In this document: one piece after another, positions 49,328 to 56,328 of the stretch
Layout: each line of letters begins with the position of its first letter
How positions within the stretch are numbered: position 1 is the stretch's first letter
IMG/VR virus record: IMGVR_UViG_3300025137_005412
Span: 1-64,000 of that record
DNA length: 64,000 nucleotides
Direction: 5' to 3' (one strand)
Source of the DNA: a virus
The notes under the pieces: model-generated
Database searches by the model: none
What the model was told of the DNA's origin: nothing
What the model saw: only the letters and a program-made list of their open reading frames with translations
Made by a program: the position numbers and the translations under genes

Positions 49328-49602
49328 GAGAACATTATGATTCTATAATGAATGATAAGGTAAATGCACTTAAAGATTTACCTTTTCAAGTCAAGTTCAT
49401 GTCTATGCAGATATTAGCATGGATGTGGTCTGCTGTTTTTGGTATCTACATCATAGAGAGTATATATGCATTTGGCATATCAGCTCTTGCACATGCACTG
49501 TTTATTGCAATGACTGGCCTAACGGCTATATACTTTAAGCAAGTACAAAGAGAAAGAGTAGATGGTATACTAACAAGAGGTAAAGGCGGAGAACATGAGT
49601 AG
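49324..49602 (+). CDS. small membrane protein (holin-like candidate)
   Basis: 92 aa from ATG 49324 (GGAGA upstream; the TTG at 49312 is not needed). Residues about 24-72 contain two hydrophobic segments (MQILAWMWSAVFGIYIIESI and FGISALAHALFIAMTGLTAI). The C terminus is basic and charged. Two helices with a short loop and its place 400 nt before a cell-wall hydrolase suit a class II holin, but similar proteins have other roles. Confidence 0.55.
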   Translation: MREHYDSIMNDKVNALKDLPFQVKFMSMQILAWMWSAVFGIYIIESIYAFGISALAHALFIAMTGLTAIYFKQVQRERVDGILTRGKGGEHE

Positions 49603-49690
49603 TAAAGAAAGATTACTTTGGTTTATATTTGGTTTTATGCCTTTCATATTTTTAATAATAGCATTAGCTGAAGGATGGATAGTTATATGA
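49595..49690 (+). CDS. 31-residue membrane peptide
   Basis: ATG 49595 opens a frame overlapping the previous stop; it ends at TGA 49688-49690, overlapping the next ATG. Most of it is hydrophobic (LLWFIFGFMPFIFLIIALAE). GGCGGAG lies upstream. Stop-start overlaps on both sides argue for translation. It could be an antiholin or pinholin-like partner. Confidence 0.5.
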   Translation: MSSKERLLWFIFGFMPFIFLIIALAEGWIVI

Positions 49691-49989
49691 GTGATGAAAA
49701 AATCTATATATCACCTGATGGTGGTAAAACAATATATGAACAAATAGATGGTAAGCGTGGTCCATTAGTAGATAAAAAGAGTGATGACTTTGATGTACCA
49801 AGCTGGAAGTACATTCGAGTAGAGTACGAGGAAAGTATCATACAAATAAATAAATTAATAGAACTTCACGAAATGAAATACAACAAGACTCGTGAAGAGT
49901 TTCATAAAAAGGCTTATGAATCTTTAATCTCGTACATGCATGAATTAAAAGCTTACATTGTAAAGAAAGAGGAGGATTACTTTAAATGA
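49687..49989 (+). CDS. hypothetical protein before the lysin
   Basis: 100 aa from ATG 49687 (ATGA coupling). The N-terminal third is DEKIYISPDGGKTIYEQIDG, a beta-like D-G-G segment; the remainder is helical and coiled-coil-like. No membrane segment. It ends 4 nt inside the lysin gene. Role unknown, possibly a lysis accessory. Confidence 0.5.
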   Translation: MSDEKIYISPDGGKTIYEQIDGKRGPLVDKKSDDFDVPSWKYIRVEYEESIIQINKLIELHEMKYNKTREEFHKKAYESLISYMHELKAYIVKKEEDYFK

Positions 49990-50573
49990 AAATGTTCAAA
50001 GACGGCACATGGTTGATGTGGTTGGCACTTACCATGATGTTTATGTTTTTTGTTATGTTGCCTACAGGTGCAGCAACCGAGCCAAAACAACCCATCATAG
50101 AATATACTAATCAAGATGAATTCATAACATCAGTCCAGTCATGTGCTACATTTGAGAATTCACTCTTAAATGAAAATGATCATGTACCAGTAGAGATCAT
50201 TACTGCAATGGCAGTATTAGAAACCGGTTATGGTAAGAGTAGATTCGCTAATGTTGCAAACAACTTGTTTGGTATCAGAACATGGGATCTATCAACACCA
50301 CATGTCAAGCCACTTGGTTATGAAGGTAATGAAATAAAGTGGGCTGTAAAGAAGTACGATACTAAATGTGATAGTGTCAAGCACATGATCAGTATACTAA
50401 ATAACCTACATTTCTATGAGAAGTTTAGAGAAGCAAGAGAACAGTTCTTTAATTTCAGAGGTGTAAGTCTATATGACATGGTCCATACATTACATCCATG
50501 GAGCACCAATCCAGAATATACCAACCTTATAAACAATAGAGTCAAGCACATCGAAGTCGCATTTTCTGACTAA
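49986..50573 (+). CDS. GH73-type peptidoglycan hydrolase (lysin) with N-terminal membrane segment
   Basis: 195 aa. Residues about 9-30 (TWLMWLALTMMFMFFVMLPT) form a signal/anchor. The rest is a Bax/FlgJ-like glucosaminidase domain: VPVEIITAMAVLETGYGKSR (catalytic Glu, about 78), ANNLFGIRTWD, EIKWAVKKYDTKCDSVKHMI. An endo-beta-N-acetylglucosaminidase activity is expected. The anchor suggests a signal-arrest-release type endolysin. GAGGAT precedes the start. Confidence 0.8.
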   Translation: MKMFKDGTWLMWLALTMMFMFFVMLPTGAATEPKQPIIEYTNQDEFITSVQSCATFENSLLNENDHVPVEIITAMAVLETGYGKSRFANVANNLFGIRTWDLSTPHVKPLGYEGNEIKWAVKKYDTKCDSVKHMISILNNLHFYEKFREAREQFFNFRGVSLYDMVHTLHPWSTNPEYTNLINNRVKHIEVAFSD

Positions 50574-50633
50574 AACTCACATTTTACTGTGATATATTTG
50601 TCACAGTTGTCAATAAAAACACTCTTAAAGTAC

Positions 50634-50756
50634 TAAGTAGTTGTTTTCTAATAACAAAATAATCTAAAAAAACTGCAGTTTAATGTAAAAAACGTTGTAC
50701 ATTACCGTATAACCTGTATAGAATAGTACATATAACTGATTAACAAAGGAGAATAT
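50634..50756 (+). promoter_or_regulatory. conserved early-type regulatory cassette, copy A
   Basis: The region runs TAAGTAGTTG (50634-50643), then TTCTAATAACAAAATAATC, then TTGTAC (50695-50700), TATAGAAT (50717-50724) and ends in TTAACAAAGGAGAATATATG. The same blocks in the same order stand before 53957 and, inverted, before 62915. It reads as a promoter (-35 TTGTAC, -10 TATAGA/TAGAAT) with an upstream repeat and a shared ribosome binding site. The leftover part of the gap (50574-50633) has a short TGTGATATATTTGTCACA imperfect inverted repeat. Confidence 0.75.
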
Positions 50757-51038
50757 ATGACAATTAATATAACTACAGGATATGAATACACTGGTTCAAA
50801 TGCAGATGCATGCGGTGATATTGAAGAAGTTTGTACATTTAAACAAGGTATCAAACACTTTGGCATTAGCGGTGGACAAGTTAAAGGCATGAAAGCAGTT
50901 GCTAGATTGGTAAGATACAGAATAGAAGAAGATGATGACGGTAAAGAAATCAAACGTCCAGTATACTTCTCAGTATTTGATGCTAATGAGTTTGCTGCTA
51001 GAAAAGCTTTACTTAAACCAACTAAGAGGGTAGCATAA
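50757..51038 (+). CDS. small early-type protein
   Basis: 93 aa behind the conserved cassette and AAAGGAGA. It is beta-rich with a D-D-D-G acid loop (EEDDDGKEIKRP). It is likely an immediate-early host-takeover protein by its promoter. No family is recognised. It overlaps the next start by 1 nt. Confidence 0.6.
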   Translation: MTINITTGYEYTGSNADACGDIEEVCTFKQGIKHFGISGGQVKGMKAVARLVRYRIEEDDDGKEIKRPVYFSVFDANEFAARKALLKPTKRVA

Positions 51039-51304
51039 TGCATGAAACATTTGAAACAACTGTTGATACTTATCATCATATGACTAAGATGGTAATAGAC
51101 AAATTTAAAGTGAAATATAGAAGCCCATACTGCGAGAGCTCATTATGGAAAGGTATACCTATTGAGTTCTTACCCACATTCAAACAATTGTTTGGTACTG
51201 GGTACTTAATCAAGTATAGAGGCACCTCTAAAGACTATTACAGCAGACCACAAGCACATTGTCATAAACAATATGCAGATACATTTGCAGTATACAGAAA
51301 ATAA
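51038..51304 (+). CDS. small early-type protein, His/Tyr-rich
   Basis: 88 aa, coupled to the preceding gene. It is rich in His, Tyr, Lys and Cys with no membrane segment (SPYCESSLWKGIPIEFLPTF). Function unknown. Confidence 0.5.
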   Translation: MHETFETTVDTYHHMTKMVIDKFKVKYRSPYCESSLWKGIPIEFLPTFKQLFGTGYLIKYRGTSKDYYSRPQAHCHKQYADTFAVYRK

Positions 51305-51317
51305 TTCGCTTTAAGAG

Positions 51318-51323
51318 TATAAT
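51318..51323 (+). promoter_or_regulatory. -10 box (TATAAT) before 51353
   Basis: CGCTTTAAGAGTATAATATT matches the promoter at 12043 (CGCTTATAGAGTATAATATT) almost base for base. AAGGGAG lies before ATG 51353. Confidence 0.55.
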
Positions 51324-51352
51324 ATTAATAACAATCAAGCAAGGGAGACATC

Positions 51353-51796
51353 ATGCAACTTATAATAGAAACACAATATATGGAAAACTACAATGTAGAA
51401 AATCCTGGCCAAGGTCAAGATAGATGGAAATATAAAGGTGGTTCCACTTATAAGGTGCAGGATGTTGACATTAACATGGACTTTAAGAAATACATTAAGA
51501 CACATCTAGCTCCGAAGATAGAGTATGAGTCAGATATGTCTCAAGAATATATTCTTGACTGGTCCATCGTGTCAGATGACTATCTGTCAGACTTTGAAAA
51601 GTCTCAACTTGAATATGAAGGTTTTAAGGGCTATCAAGAACCTAAGATCTATATTGAAGATGATAAGATGACTAAGATCAAAGAGTTTGAGGGTCATCGT
51701 GGTAGAAATAGACACGTGTGGGAATGGTTTGCTGATGGTTCTGAATGGGTATACAATAAAGCATTATCATTTGAACTAACAAGAAGGGTAGCATAA
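51353..51796 (+). CDS. hypothetical protein of the early region
   Basis: 147 aa. It has no signal or membrane segment, is acidic, and contains IIETQYMENYNVENPGQGQD at the start and WEWFADGSEWVYNK near the end. Such a Q-Y-M-E-N-Y start is seen in other phage proteins of unknown function. It overlaps the next gene by 1 nt. Confidence 0.5.
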   Translation: MQLIIETQYMENYNVENPGQGQDRWKYKGGSTYKVQDVDINMDFKKYIKTHLAPKIEYESDMSQEYILDWSIVSDDYLSDFEKSQLEYEGFKGYQEPKIYIEDDKMTKIKEFEGHRGRNRHVWEWFADGSEWVYNKALSFELTRRVA

Positions 51797-52245
51797 TGGG
51801 CGATTACGTAATATTCGATGTAGATGGTACATTGATGGACATTACTCACAGACGTAAGTTTGTACAGAGTAGTCCAAAAGACTGGGATTCATTCAATGAT
51901 CCTAAGAATGTAGAGAAAGATACACCTATTGAAGAGGTGTTTGAGCTTGCTAGACTATTATCTAAGCGAAACTATATAGTCATATCAAGTGGTAGAAAGA
52001 AGAAGCTAAGGGATCTGACTATGAAGCAGATAAGAGCCAATGGACTTGACCCTGAACTAGCACTCTTTCGAAGTGATACAGACTTTAGGCCAGATCATGA
52101 GCTTAAACGTGATCATCTGCAGAAGATGATACTTCACTTTAATGACGAGTTCCCACGTATGGCCTTTGATGATAGAGATTCAGTGGTAGATATGTGGCGA
52201 GAGAATGGTATCAAGACCTTTCAGCCTGAAAGAGGTAATTTTTAA
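51796..52245 (+). CDS. polynucleotide kinase 3'-phosphatase-like HAD protein
   Basis: 149 aa. VIFDVDGTLMDITHRRKFV contains the HAD motif I D-x-D-G-T (7-11). VISSGRKKKLRDLTMKQI is motif II-like, LFRSDTDFRPDHELKRD gives the conserved R-x3-D-x-R-x-D loop, and FDDRDSVVDMWRENGIKTFQ is motif IV. This set matches the phosphatase half of T4 Pnkp. The kinase half is missing. It could act in RNA/DNA end repair. Confidence 0.82.
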   Translation: MGDYVIFDVDGTLMDITHRRKFVQSSPKDWDSFNDPKNVEKDTPIEEVFELARLLSKRNYIVISSGRKKKLRDLTMKQIRANGLDPELALFRSDTDFRPDHELKRDHLQKMILHFNDEFPRMAFDDRDSVVDMWRENGIKTFQPERGNF

Positions 52246-52255
52246 CACAATAAGG

Positions 52256-52261
52256 TATAAT
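52256..52261 (+). promoter_or_regulatory. -10 box (TATAAT) before 52284
   Basis: AAGGTATAATAATAATACAGG, with AGGAGA before ATG 52284. A normal short leader of about 16 nt is implied. Confidence 0.4.
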
Positions 52262-52283
52262 AATAATACAGGAGAAAACACAC

Positions 52284-52451
52284 ATGATTGACGTACTTAA
52301 TGAGATAGAATATCTAGAAAAGATCAAAGACGCTGCAGAAGATAAAGACTTCGCAAAGGTTATAGAGCTATGTAGAGACAAGATACATGATAATGTCAAG
52401 GTAGTAAAAGACTTTGAATTTGCAAATCACCTAGATGAAAACAGCAACTAA
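52284..52451 (+). CDS. 55-residue acidic helical protein
   Basis: ATG 52284 follows CAGGAGAAAA and the frame ends at TAA 52449-52451, 17 nt inside the next gene. The product is helical and acidic (LNEIEYLEKIKDAAEDKDFA). A clean ribosome binding site and promoter make it a likely real gene. Function unknown. Confidence 0.6.
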   Translation: MIDVLNEIEYLEKIKDAAEDKDFAKVIELCRDKIHDNVKVVKDFEFANHLDENSN

Positions 52452-52878
52452 TAGAGAGATAATGGGTAGGCTAGGTGAAGAAGCCCTAGCCGCCAAGTAC
52501 AATTTTACCCTGTCGGATGACAAGTACGATATGGAAAAAGATGCGATAGATGAGAGTGGTAATCGAGTAGAGATTAAGACTCAGAATCGTCATCCTGCCG
52601 GGTATTTTACGGTCAACCTTGCCAATGTTAATCAGTTGAAGAAGTGTGTAGAGGTTGACCGTCTTTTGTTTCTCGAGTATGACAACAGTGATACTCTTAA
52701 AGTATGGGAATGTCCAAAGAATGATAAGGCCAGAAGAGCTAAGACAATCAGAACACGTGATGGTAGAGCCATGGCTGGATTCCCAATAGATGAGATGGAG
52801 ATGATCGAGGAGATGCAAGATAAGGAACTATCACGCATGTTTAAGCAACTATCACAGTCAAAGGTCATTGATGTATAA
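52435..52878 (+). CDS. PD-(D/E)xK nuclease-like protein
   Basis: 147 aa. MGRLGEEALAAKY is the Glu-bearing helix (E near 15-16), followed by a D (KYDMEKDAID) and VEIKTQNR, giving E-x-K (about 47-49). Together with GYFTVNLANVNQLKK, this is the order of PD-(D/E)xK nucleases. Residues after 100 are helical. It may nick or cut DNA/RNA or be a regulator with the same fold. From here to about 57 kb the DNA is visibly richer in G and C. Confidence 0.6.
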   Translation: MKTATNREIMGRLGEEALAAKYNFTLSDDKYDMEKDAIDESGNRVEIKTQNRHPAGYFTVNLANVNQLKKCVEVDRLLFLEYDNSDTLKVWECPKNDKARRAKTIRTRDGRAMAGFPIDEMEMIEEMQDKELSRMFKQLSQSKVIDV

Positions 52879-53188
52879 TCCACTTCCACAGTTTCTTACT
52901 CTTAAAGAGTCAGTAATACATGGTCTTGGATGCTTTGCACGAGAGAGTATACCATCACAGTTCATTATCGGTGTGACACATGTATACCTTGATCATAAGA
53001 TCATAAGAACACCACTTGGTGGTTTTATCAACCATGCCGTACTCTCAAACTGTGTACTCGAAGATGGATATCTCAACCAGGATGATGAGATTATCAACAT
53101 GTACAAGTGTAAACGAATCATGACAACAAGATTAATTAACCCCGGTGAGGAGCTAACACTCACCTACAAGATGTACGACCCGACATGA
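52871..53188 (+). CDS. SET-domain protein
   Basis: 105 aa from ATG 52871. ESVIHGLGCFARESIP (about 14-29) is the G-x-G SAM loop, GGFINHAVLSNCVL the N-H-x-x-x-N motif, and LINPGEELTLTYKMYD the G-E-E-L-T-x-x-Y end. This is a minimal SET fold, of the size seen in phage and viral lysine methyltransferases. The target protein is unknown. It overlaps the preceding nuclease-like gene by 8 nt. Confidence 0.78.
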   Translation: MYNPLPQFLTLKESVIHGLGCFARESIPSQFIIGVTHVYLDHKIIRTPLGGFINHAVLSNCVLEDGYLNQDDEIINMYKCKRIMTTRLINPGEELTLTYKMYDPT

Positions 53189-53259
53189 CACCATTAGAAA
53201 CACTCTTAATTCTATATCTCGGCACACTCATACTTTTCAGTGGTACGCCGAAGATCTAA
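53185..53259 (+). CDS. possible 24-residue hydrophobic peptide
   Basis: ATG 53185 overlaps the SET stop (ATGA). The frame encodes a mostly hydrophobic peptide (TLLILYLGTLILF) and ends at 53257-53259 inside the next gene. It could be a toxin-like membrane peptide or noise. Only the coupling supports it. Confidence 0.25.
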   Translation: MTPLETLLILYLGTLILFSGTPKI

Positions 53260-53614
53260 CAAGCTCGGTAAGGCCTATGTAAGACTCTTTTGTTTTGCAG
53301 GGATAGGCGTTAAACAGAGTAAAGATCAGAAGAATTCACATGAACACGAGGTTCGCGCCAGAAACATATACCCAGGAGAGTACGTAGGTGGTCCCATTGA
53401 CCCCATTCATAACGATTCTGACCTGTATCCACAGATACTATACAACTATAACAACAAGAAAGATAGTAAACCAATCGTGTATATACCATTAGATGATACA
53501 CCGATACACTTAGAACCATTCAAATCATTATGTCTATATCTACTACTCAGCACTATATCAATACTGTTTATAGGTGGTCTGATGTACCTCCTAAGTGTTC
53601 TGATCACTCCCTGA
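53240..53614 (+). CDS. membrane-anchored hypothetical protein
   Basis: 124 aa from GTG 53240. It is basic at the N terminus (RRRSNKLGKAYVRLF) and has a C-terminal hydrophobic helix (LYLLLSTISILFIGGLMYLL). No ATG start is available near the beginning and no ribosome binding site is clear. Function unknown. Confidence 0.4.
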   Translation: MVRRRSNKLGKAYVRLFCFAGIGVKQSKDQKNSHEHEVRARNIYPGEYVGGPIDPIHNDSDLYPQILYNYNNKKDSKPIVYIPLDDTPIHLEPFKSLCLYLLLSTISILFIGGLMYLLSVLITP

Positions 53615-53845
53615 GCTCCCGTGCATTGGTGCTCGGTGTTCAATGTGTATTTAAAAATACAGCTGAAAATAGCCGGTACGAGGGCTCTATAGACCCTTCT
53701 AAACACCACCGAGAGATGCCGACTAAATCCACAGGGAGCCTCGGAATATCACGGCCGACACCCCTCTATAGCACACGAGTACAAAAAACTCATAAAAACA
53801 GTGATAAAAATGTCACAGTAGGGAATAAAAATGACGGCTGTGGTC
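53615..53845. other. noncoding gap, 231 nt
   Basis: No credible gene. The only long frame crossing it lacks a start signal and has composition unlike the neighbours. The DNA is richer in G and C than most of the window and contains short inverted pieces (for example CTCTATAG near 53688 and 53763), perhaps an RNA or regulatory spacer. Just before the cassette it has GTGATAAAAATGTCAC, similar to the TGTGAT...GTCACA at the same position in copy A. Confidence 0.4.
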
Positions 53846-53956
53846 TAAGTGGTTGATTTCTAATAACAAAATAATCTAAAAAAATGCATAAAGTTGTTTA
53901 CATGCTCGCCGAACTGTATAGAATAGGCTATATCAATGATTAACAAAGGTAAATAT
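53846..53956 (+). promoter_or_regulatory. conserved early-type regulatory cassette, copy B
   Basis: TAAGTGGTTG (53846-53855), TTTCTAATAACAAAATAATC, then TTTACAT, CTGTATAGAATAGG (TATAGA at 53917-53922) and GATTAACAAAGG before ATATATG. The blocks and spacing match copy A; the -35 region is the most diverged part (TTTACA instead of TTGTAC). Confidence 0.72.
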
Positions 53957-54136
53957 ATGACAGAAAAAATGAAAGCGGCATTTCAAAAAGCCGTAACCAA
54001 CCCAGAAAACTTGAATCTTGATGGTTCAATTAACTGGAACTTTGTAGATGCAGATGTGTATCATGAAGTAGACCCTGATGAAACTACTGTACATTACAAT
54101 AAGTTTCATATGCTTTGTAATTCTTTTAAACTTTAA
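53957..54136 (+). CDS. small early-type protein
   Basis: 59 aa from ATG 53957. An earlier ATG at 53936 is in the conserved leader and is rejected as a start because the same ATGATTAACAAAGG leader occurs upstream of an unrelated gene at 62915. The product is acidic/neutral with KAAFQKAVTNPENLNLDGS. Function unknown. Confidence 0.55.
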   Translation: MTEKMKAAFQKAVTNPENLNLDGSINWNFVDADVYHEVDPDETTVHYNKFHMLCNSFKL

Positions 54137-54153
54137 CAGCGAGGACAATAACC

Positions 54154-54342
54154 ATGAGTAAAATGAATCAACTATACCTAGAACTAAGCGAACGTGCACA
54201 GGACTATATCAGCGACTTTGCTGATAAGAAGTACTTCACATTATTAGATGCCAAGGATGCCTACCTTGATATATACGGCGAGTCAGCTGCTCCCATCTTT
54301 GAACAAGAATGCGAAACAGCTAGCGAGATAGGTATCATATAA
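54154..54342 (+). CDS. small hypothetical protein
   Basis: 62 aa, with GAGGA upstream. Acidic and helical (YLELSERAQDYISDFADKKY) with one Cys near the end. It overlaps the next start by 1 nt (TAATG). No function recognised. Confidence 0.5.
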   Translation: MSKMNQLYLELSERAQDYISDFADKKYFTLLDAKDAYLDIYGESAAPIFEQECETASEIGII

Positions 54343-54455
54343 TGCTTGAAACAATCTTATACTGGGTAATATTCCCAACTATGGGCTTCACATTCTATTG
54401 TGCATGTGTAGCCCTATACCTACATACAAAAGAAATCTTTAAGGAGGATATATAA
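54342..54455 (+). CDS. 37-residue membrane peptide before gp55
   Basis: ATG 54342 overlaps the preceding stop as TAATG, and its own TAA overlaps the gp55 start as TAATG. It contains one hydrophobic helix (LYWVIFPTMGFTFYCACVAL). The AAGGAGG of gp55 lies in its last codons. The double overlap argues for translation. Confidence 0.55.
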   Translation: MLETILYWVIFPTMGFTFYCACVALYLHTKEIFKEDI

Positions 54456-54964
54456 TGGCTAAATCAGGCTACAAACAACCAAATACAATCGAAGAAGCTG
54501 TCAAGGGTCTTACCCCTGTGGTAAAGAAATTTGCAAGACAGTATACCCGTAATCACTATCACCTGTACGAAGACCTCATGCAGGATGGTTTTATGGGTAT
54601 CTGTGAGGCATGGGAAAAGTTTGACCATACCAAGGGTGCCAGCTTTACCACCTACGCATGGTTCTATATCCGTAAGAAGATGCAGACCACGGTAGATCCC
54701 TTTTGGAAATGGGATAATAAGACGGTGCCAGAAGACTGGGCTCCCGATAGTGGCTATGAGCATAGCTTCGATGGCTTCGCCGCAGTACAGGCATTCCATC
54801 AGTTAAATGAGTATGAGCAGAAGCTTATCATGCTCAGAACCGAGGGCTATACCTTTAGTGAGATAGCTAAGACCCTTAATAAAGAATCACCTAAGAAGCG
54901 ATCTCTGAATAAGATCAGGTCTGAAATACTTGAGATACAAGATCGCCTGGTAGCAGAAGAATAG
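54455..54964 (+). CDS. 55: late transcription sigma factor gp55
   Basis: 169 aa (T4 gp55 185). It has a reduced sigma-70 fold: VKKFARQYTRNHYHLYEDLM then QDGFMGICEAWEKFD (region 2), FTTYAWFYIRKKM (2.3-2.4) and a C-terminal LNEYEQKLIMLRTEGYTFSE helix-turn-helix. It directs host RNA polymerase to TATAAATA promoters with clamp gp45. Its DNA is clearly richer in G and C than the replication genes. It is followed by a strong hairpin and T run. Confidence 0.9.
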   Translation: MAKSGYKQPNTIEEAVKGLTPVVKKFARQYTRNHYHLYEDLMQDGFMGICEAWEKFDHTKGASFTTYAWFYIRKKMQTTVDPFWKWDNKTVPEDWAPDSGYEHSFDGFAAVQAFHQLNEYEQKLIMLRTEGYTFSEIAKTLNKESPKKRSLNKIRSEILEIQDRLVAEE

Positions 54965-54979
54965 TACTAGGTAGGTAAT

Positions 54980-55067
54980 CCCATCAAATACCCGAGACCG
55001 TTAGGTATTTGGTGGGGCAAAAGTCCCGGGAAGGTCGTCCGTGCTTAGCTCCGAAGAGATTTTTTTT
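54980..55067 (+). terminator. strong hairpin plus structured GC-rich RNA ending in T8
   Basis: CCCATCAAATACC (54980-54992) pairs with GGTATTTGGTGGG (55004-55016) over 13 bp with one G-T, with an 11-nt loop. Then follows 43 nt of GC-rich sequence containing TCCCGGGA and GCTCCGAAGAG, closing with eight T (55060-55067). It separates rightward gp55 from the leftward operon that ends at 55081, so it can end transcripts from both sides. The middle part is more elaborate than a simple terminator and might be a small RNA. Confidence 0.7.
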
Positions 55068-55080
55068 CACCAGGATTTTT

Positions 55081-56328
55081 TTACCCGAGTATTGGTGGTA
55101 ATGGTAGAGAGGATTCGTTATCACTTGCCCTCTGGGGATGTTCGGCTAGTATTGGTTTAGCTCCCTCTATATAGGGTGGAGGTGGTGGATTCAATATGAT
55201 CTTCTTCGGTGGTTCTATACCCATAGATTGAAAGTTATTCGGTATCTGTTGTAGTGTATCATTTGAACCGGTAATAGCATGTCTCATTGCATTTCTTTCA
55301 TTCATTTCCTTCTCGAATTGTTGTCTCTGCTGCTCATCTGTTGGATATACTGTATTACCTCCCTGGTCGAATAGACCCATCCAAGGTATATGTATCCTTA
55401 CCGGACCGATAGGAGTATCAATATCGCATTCTAATACCGTGTCTTTACCCTTCGGACCGGCCTTGATCTGTTCGTGCTTCGCCTGTATTCGAAGCTGCAG
55501 TACATCTTTCGGATGCATAAGATCGGGGTAGATGATATTCTCCTGACCCGCCAGCTGTCTCTCGATACTCGCCCGGATATCATCCGGATTATCCTCATAG
55601 GCGATACCTCGGACCTCGGGAGTTATCTTCTTAATATCTACGAGCTCCTCATCATTCTCTATATGTGCCATCAGGTTCTCCCATGTTATCTGATGAAAGT
55701 TATCAAATCCAATGAGTCTCGGAGGTGACTTACCATCGAGTGGATTGACGTGATAGAACTCGGTATCGGGGAACTGTTTAATAATCCACTGATATCTTCT
55801 CTGCCAGTTACGAAATGTAGGTGCTCCGTTGATTACACCTTCCTTCTTCTTGGCATAGTGCTTCATACCCTCATAGAGGTTATTCATCAGGCCATTACTA
55901 TCGGGATTATTGATATCGGCATCGGACTTGATACCAAAGAAGTCATTACCGATGAGAAAGATCTTCTTATGTTCATGTACCTTACAGGCCACATAGGTGG
56001 CGGATGGTCCGGCTGCAAACTTCTCGGGTGTTGGTATCTTCTTGGCTCCGCTTCCAGGTTTAGGAAACCACGTATAGAACCAGTTCGATCTCGGCCAGTT
56101 AGGTGTAGTCTTCAATATAGTACGAGTCATAGGCTCATCAGATGCTACTAATACATGTGGTGCAAACTCTTCTCGATAGAACCAGTTGCAGGCATAGAGT
56201 ATTCCATACTCTTTAAGTGTCTTAATATCCTTATCTTTTCTTGTGATACCGTTACCAATTACCCATGCGTACTGACCGGTCGGTAGTGTCTTCTTACCGG
56301 TACCCTTAATCTTTGGAAGCTTCTTCAT
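55081..56328 (-). CDS. DUF115/motility-type glycan protein-like
   Basis: 415 aa. YAWVIGNGITRKDKDIKTLK then YGILYACNWFYREEFAPHV and KKIFLIGNDFFG resemble the N-terminal nucleotide-binding half of the DUF115/MAF-like or sialyltransferase-type GT. The C-terminal 100 residues are Pro-rich and disordered (NPPPPPYIEGAK). It is last in a leftward operon that includes a GT10-like gene and a UDP-sugar dehydrogenase, so glycan synthesis fits. Family assignment is from short motifs. Confidence 0.5.
   Translation of the reverse strand: MKKLPKIKGTGKKTLPTGQYAWVIGNGITRKDKDIKTLKEYGILYACNWFYREEFAPHVLVASDEPMTRTILKTTPNWPRSNWFYTWFPKPGSGAKKIPTPEKFAAGPSATYVACKVHEHKKIFLIGNDFFGIKSDADINNPDSNGLMNNLYEGMKHYAKKKEGVINGAPTFRNWQRRYQWIIKQFPDTEFYHVNPLDGKSPPRLIGFDNFHQITWENLMAHIENDEELVDIKKITPEVRGIAYEDNPDDIRASIERQLAGQENIIYPDLMHPKDVLQLRIQAKHEQIKAGPKGKDTVLECDIDTPIGPVRIHIPWMGLFDQGGNTVYPTDEQQRQQFEKEMNERNAMRHAITGSNDTLQQIPNNFQSMGIEPPKKIILNPPPPPYIEGAKPILAEHPQRASDNESSLPLPPILG

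Noticed and set aside
53530-53856. Long open frame across the 53.6-53.8 kb gap
   Set aside because: No start signal, composition unlike the neighbours, and it overlaps both a gene and cassette B.
53936-53956. N-terminal extension (MINKG...) of the gene at 53957
   Set aside because: The same ATGATTAACAAAGG is part of the conserved leader at 62915 and 50757, where it lies before unrelated proteins; it is the ribosome-binding region.
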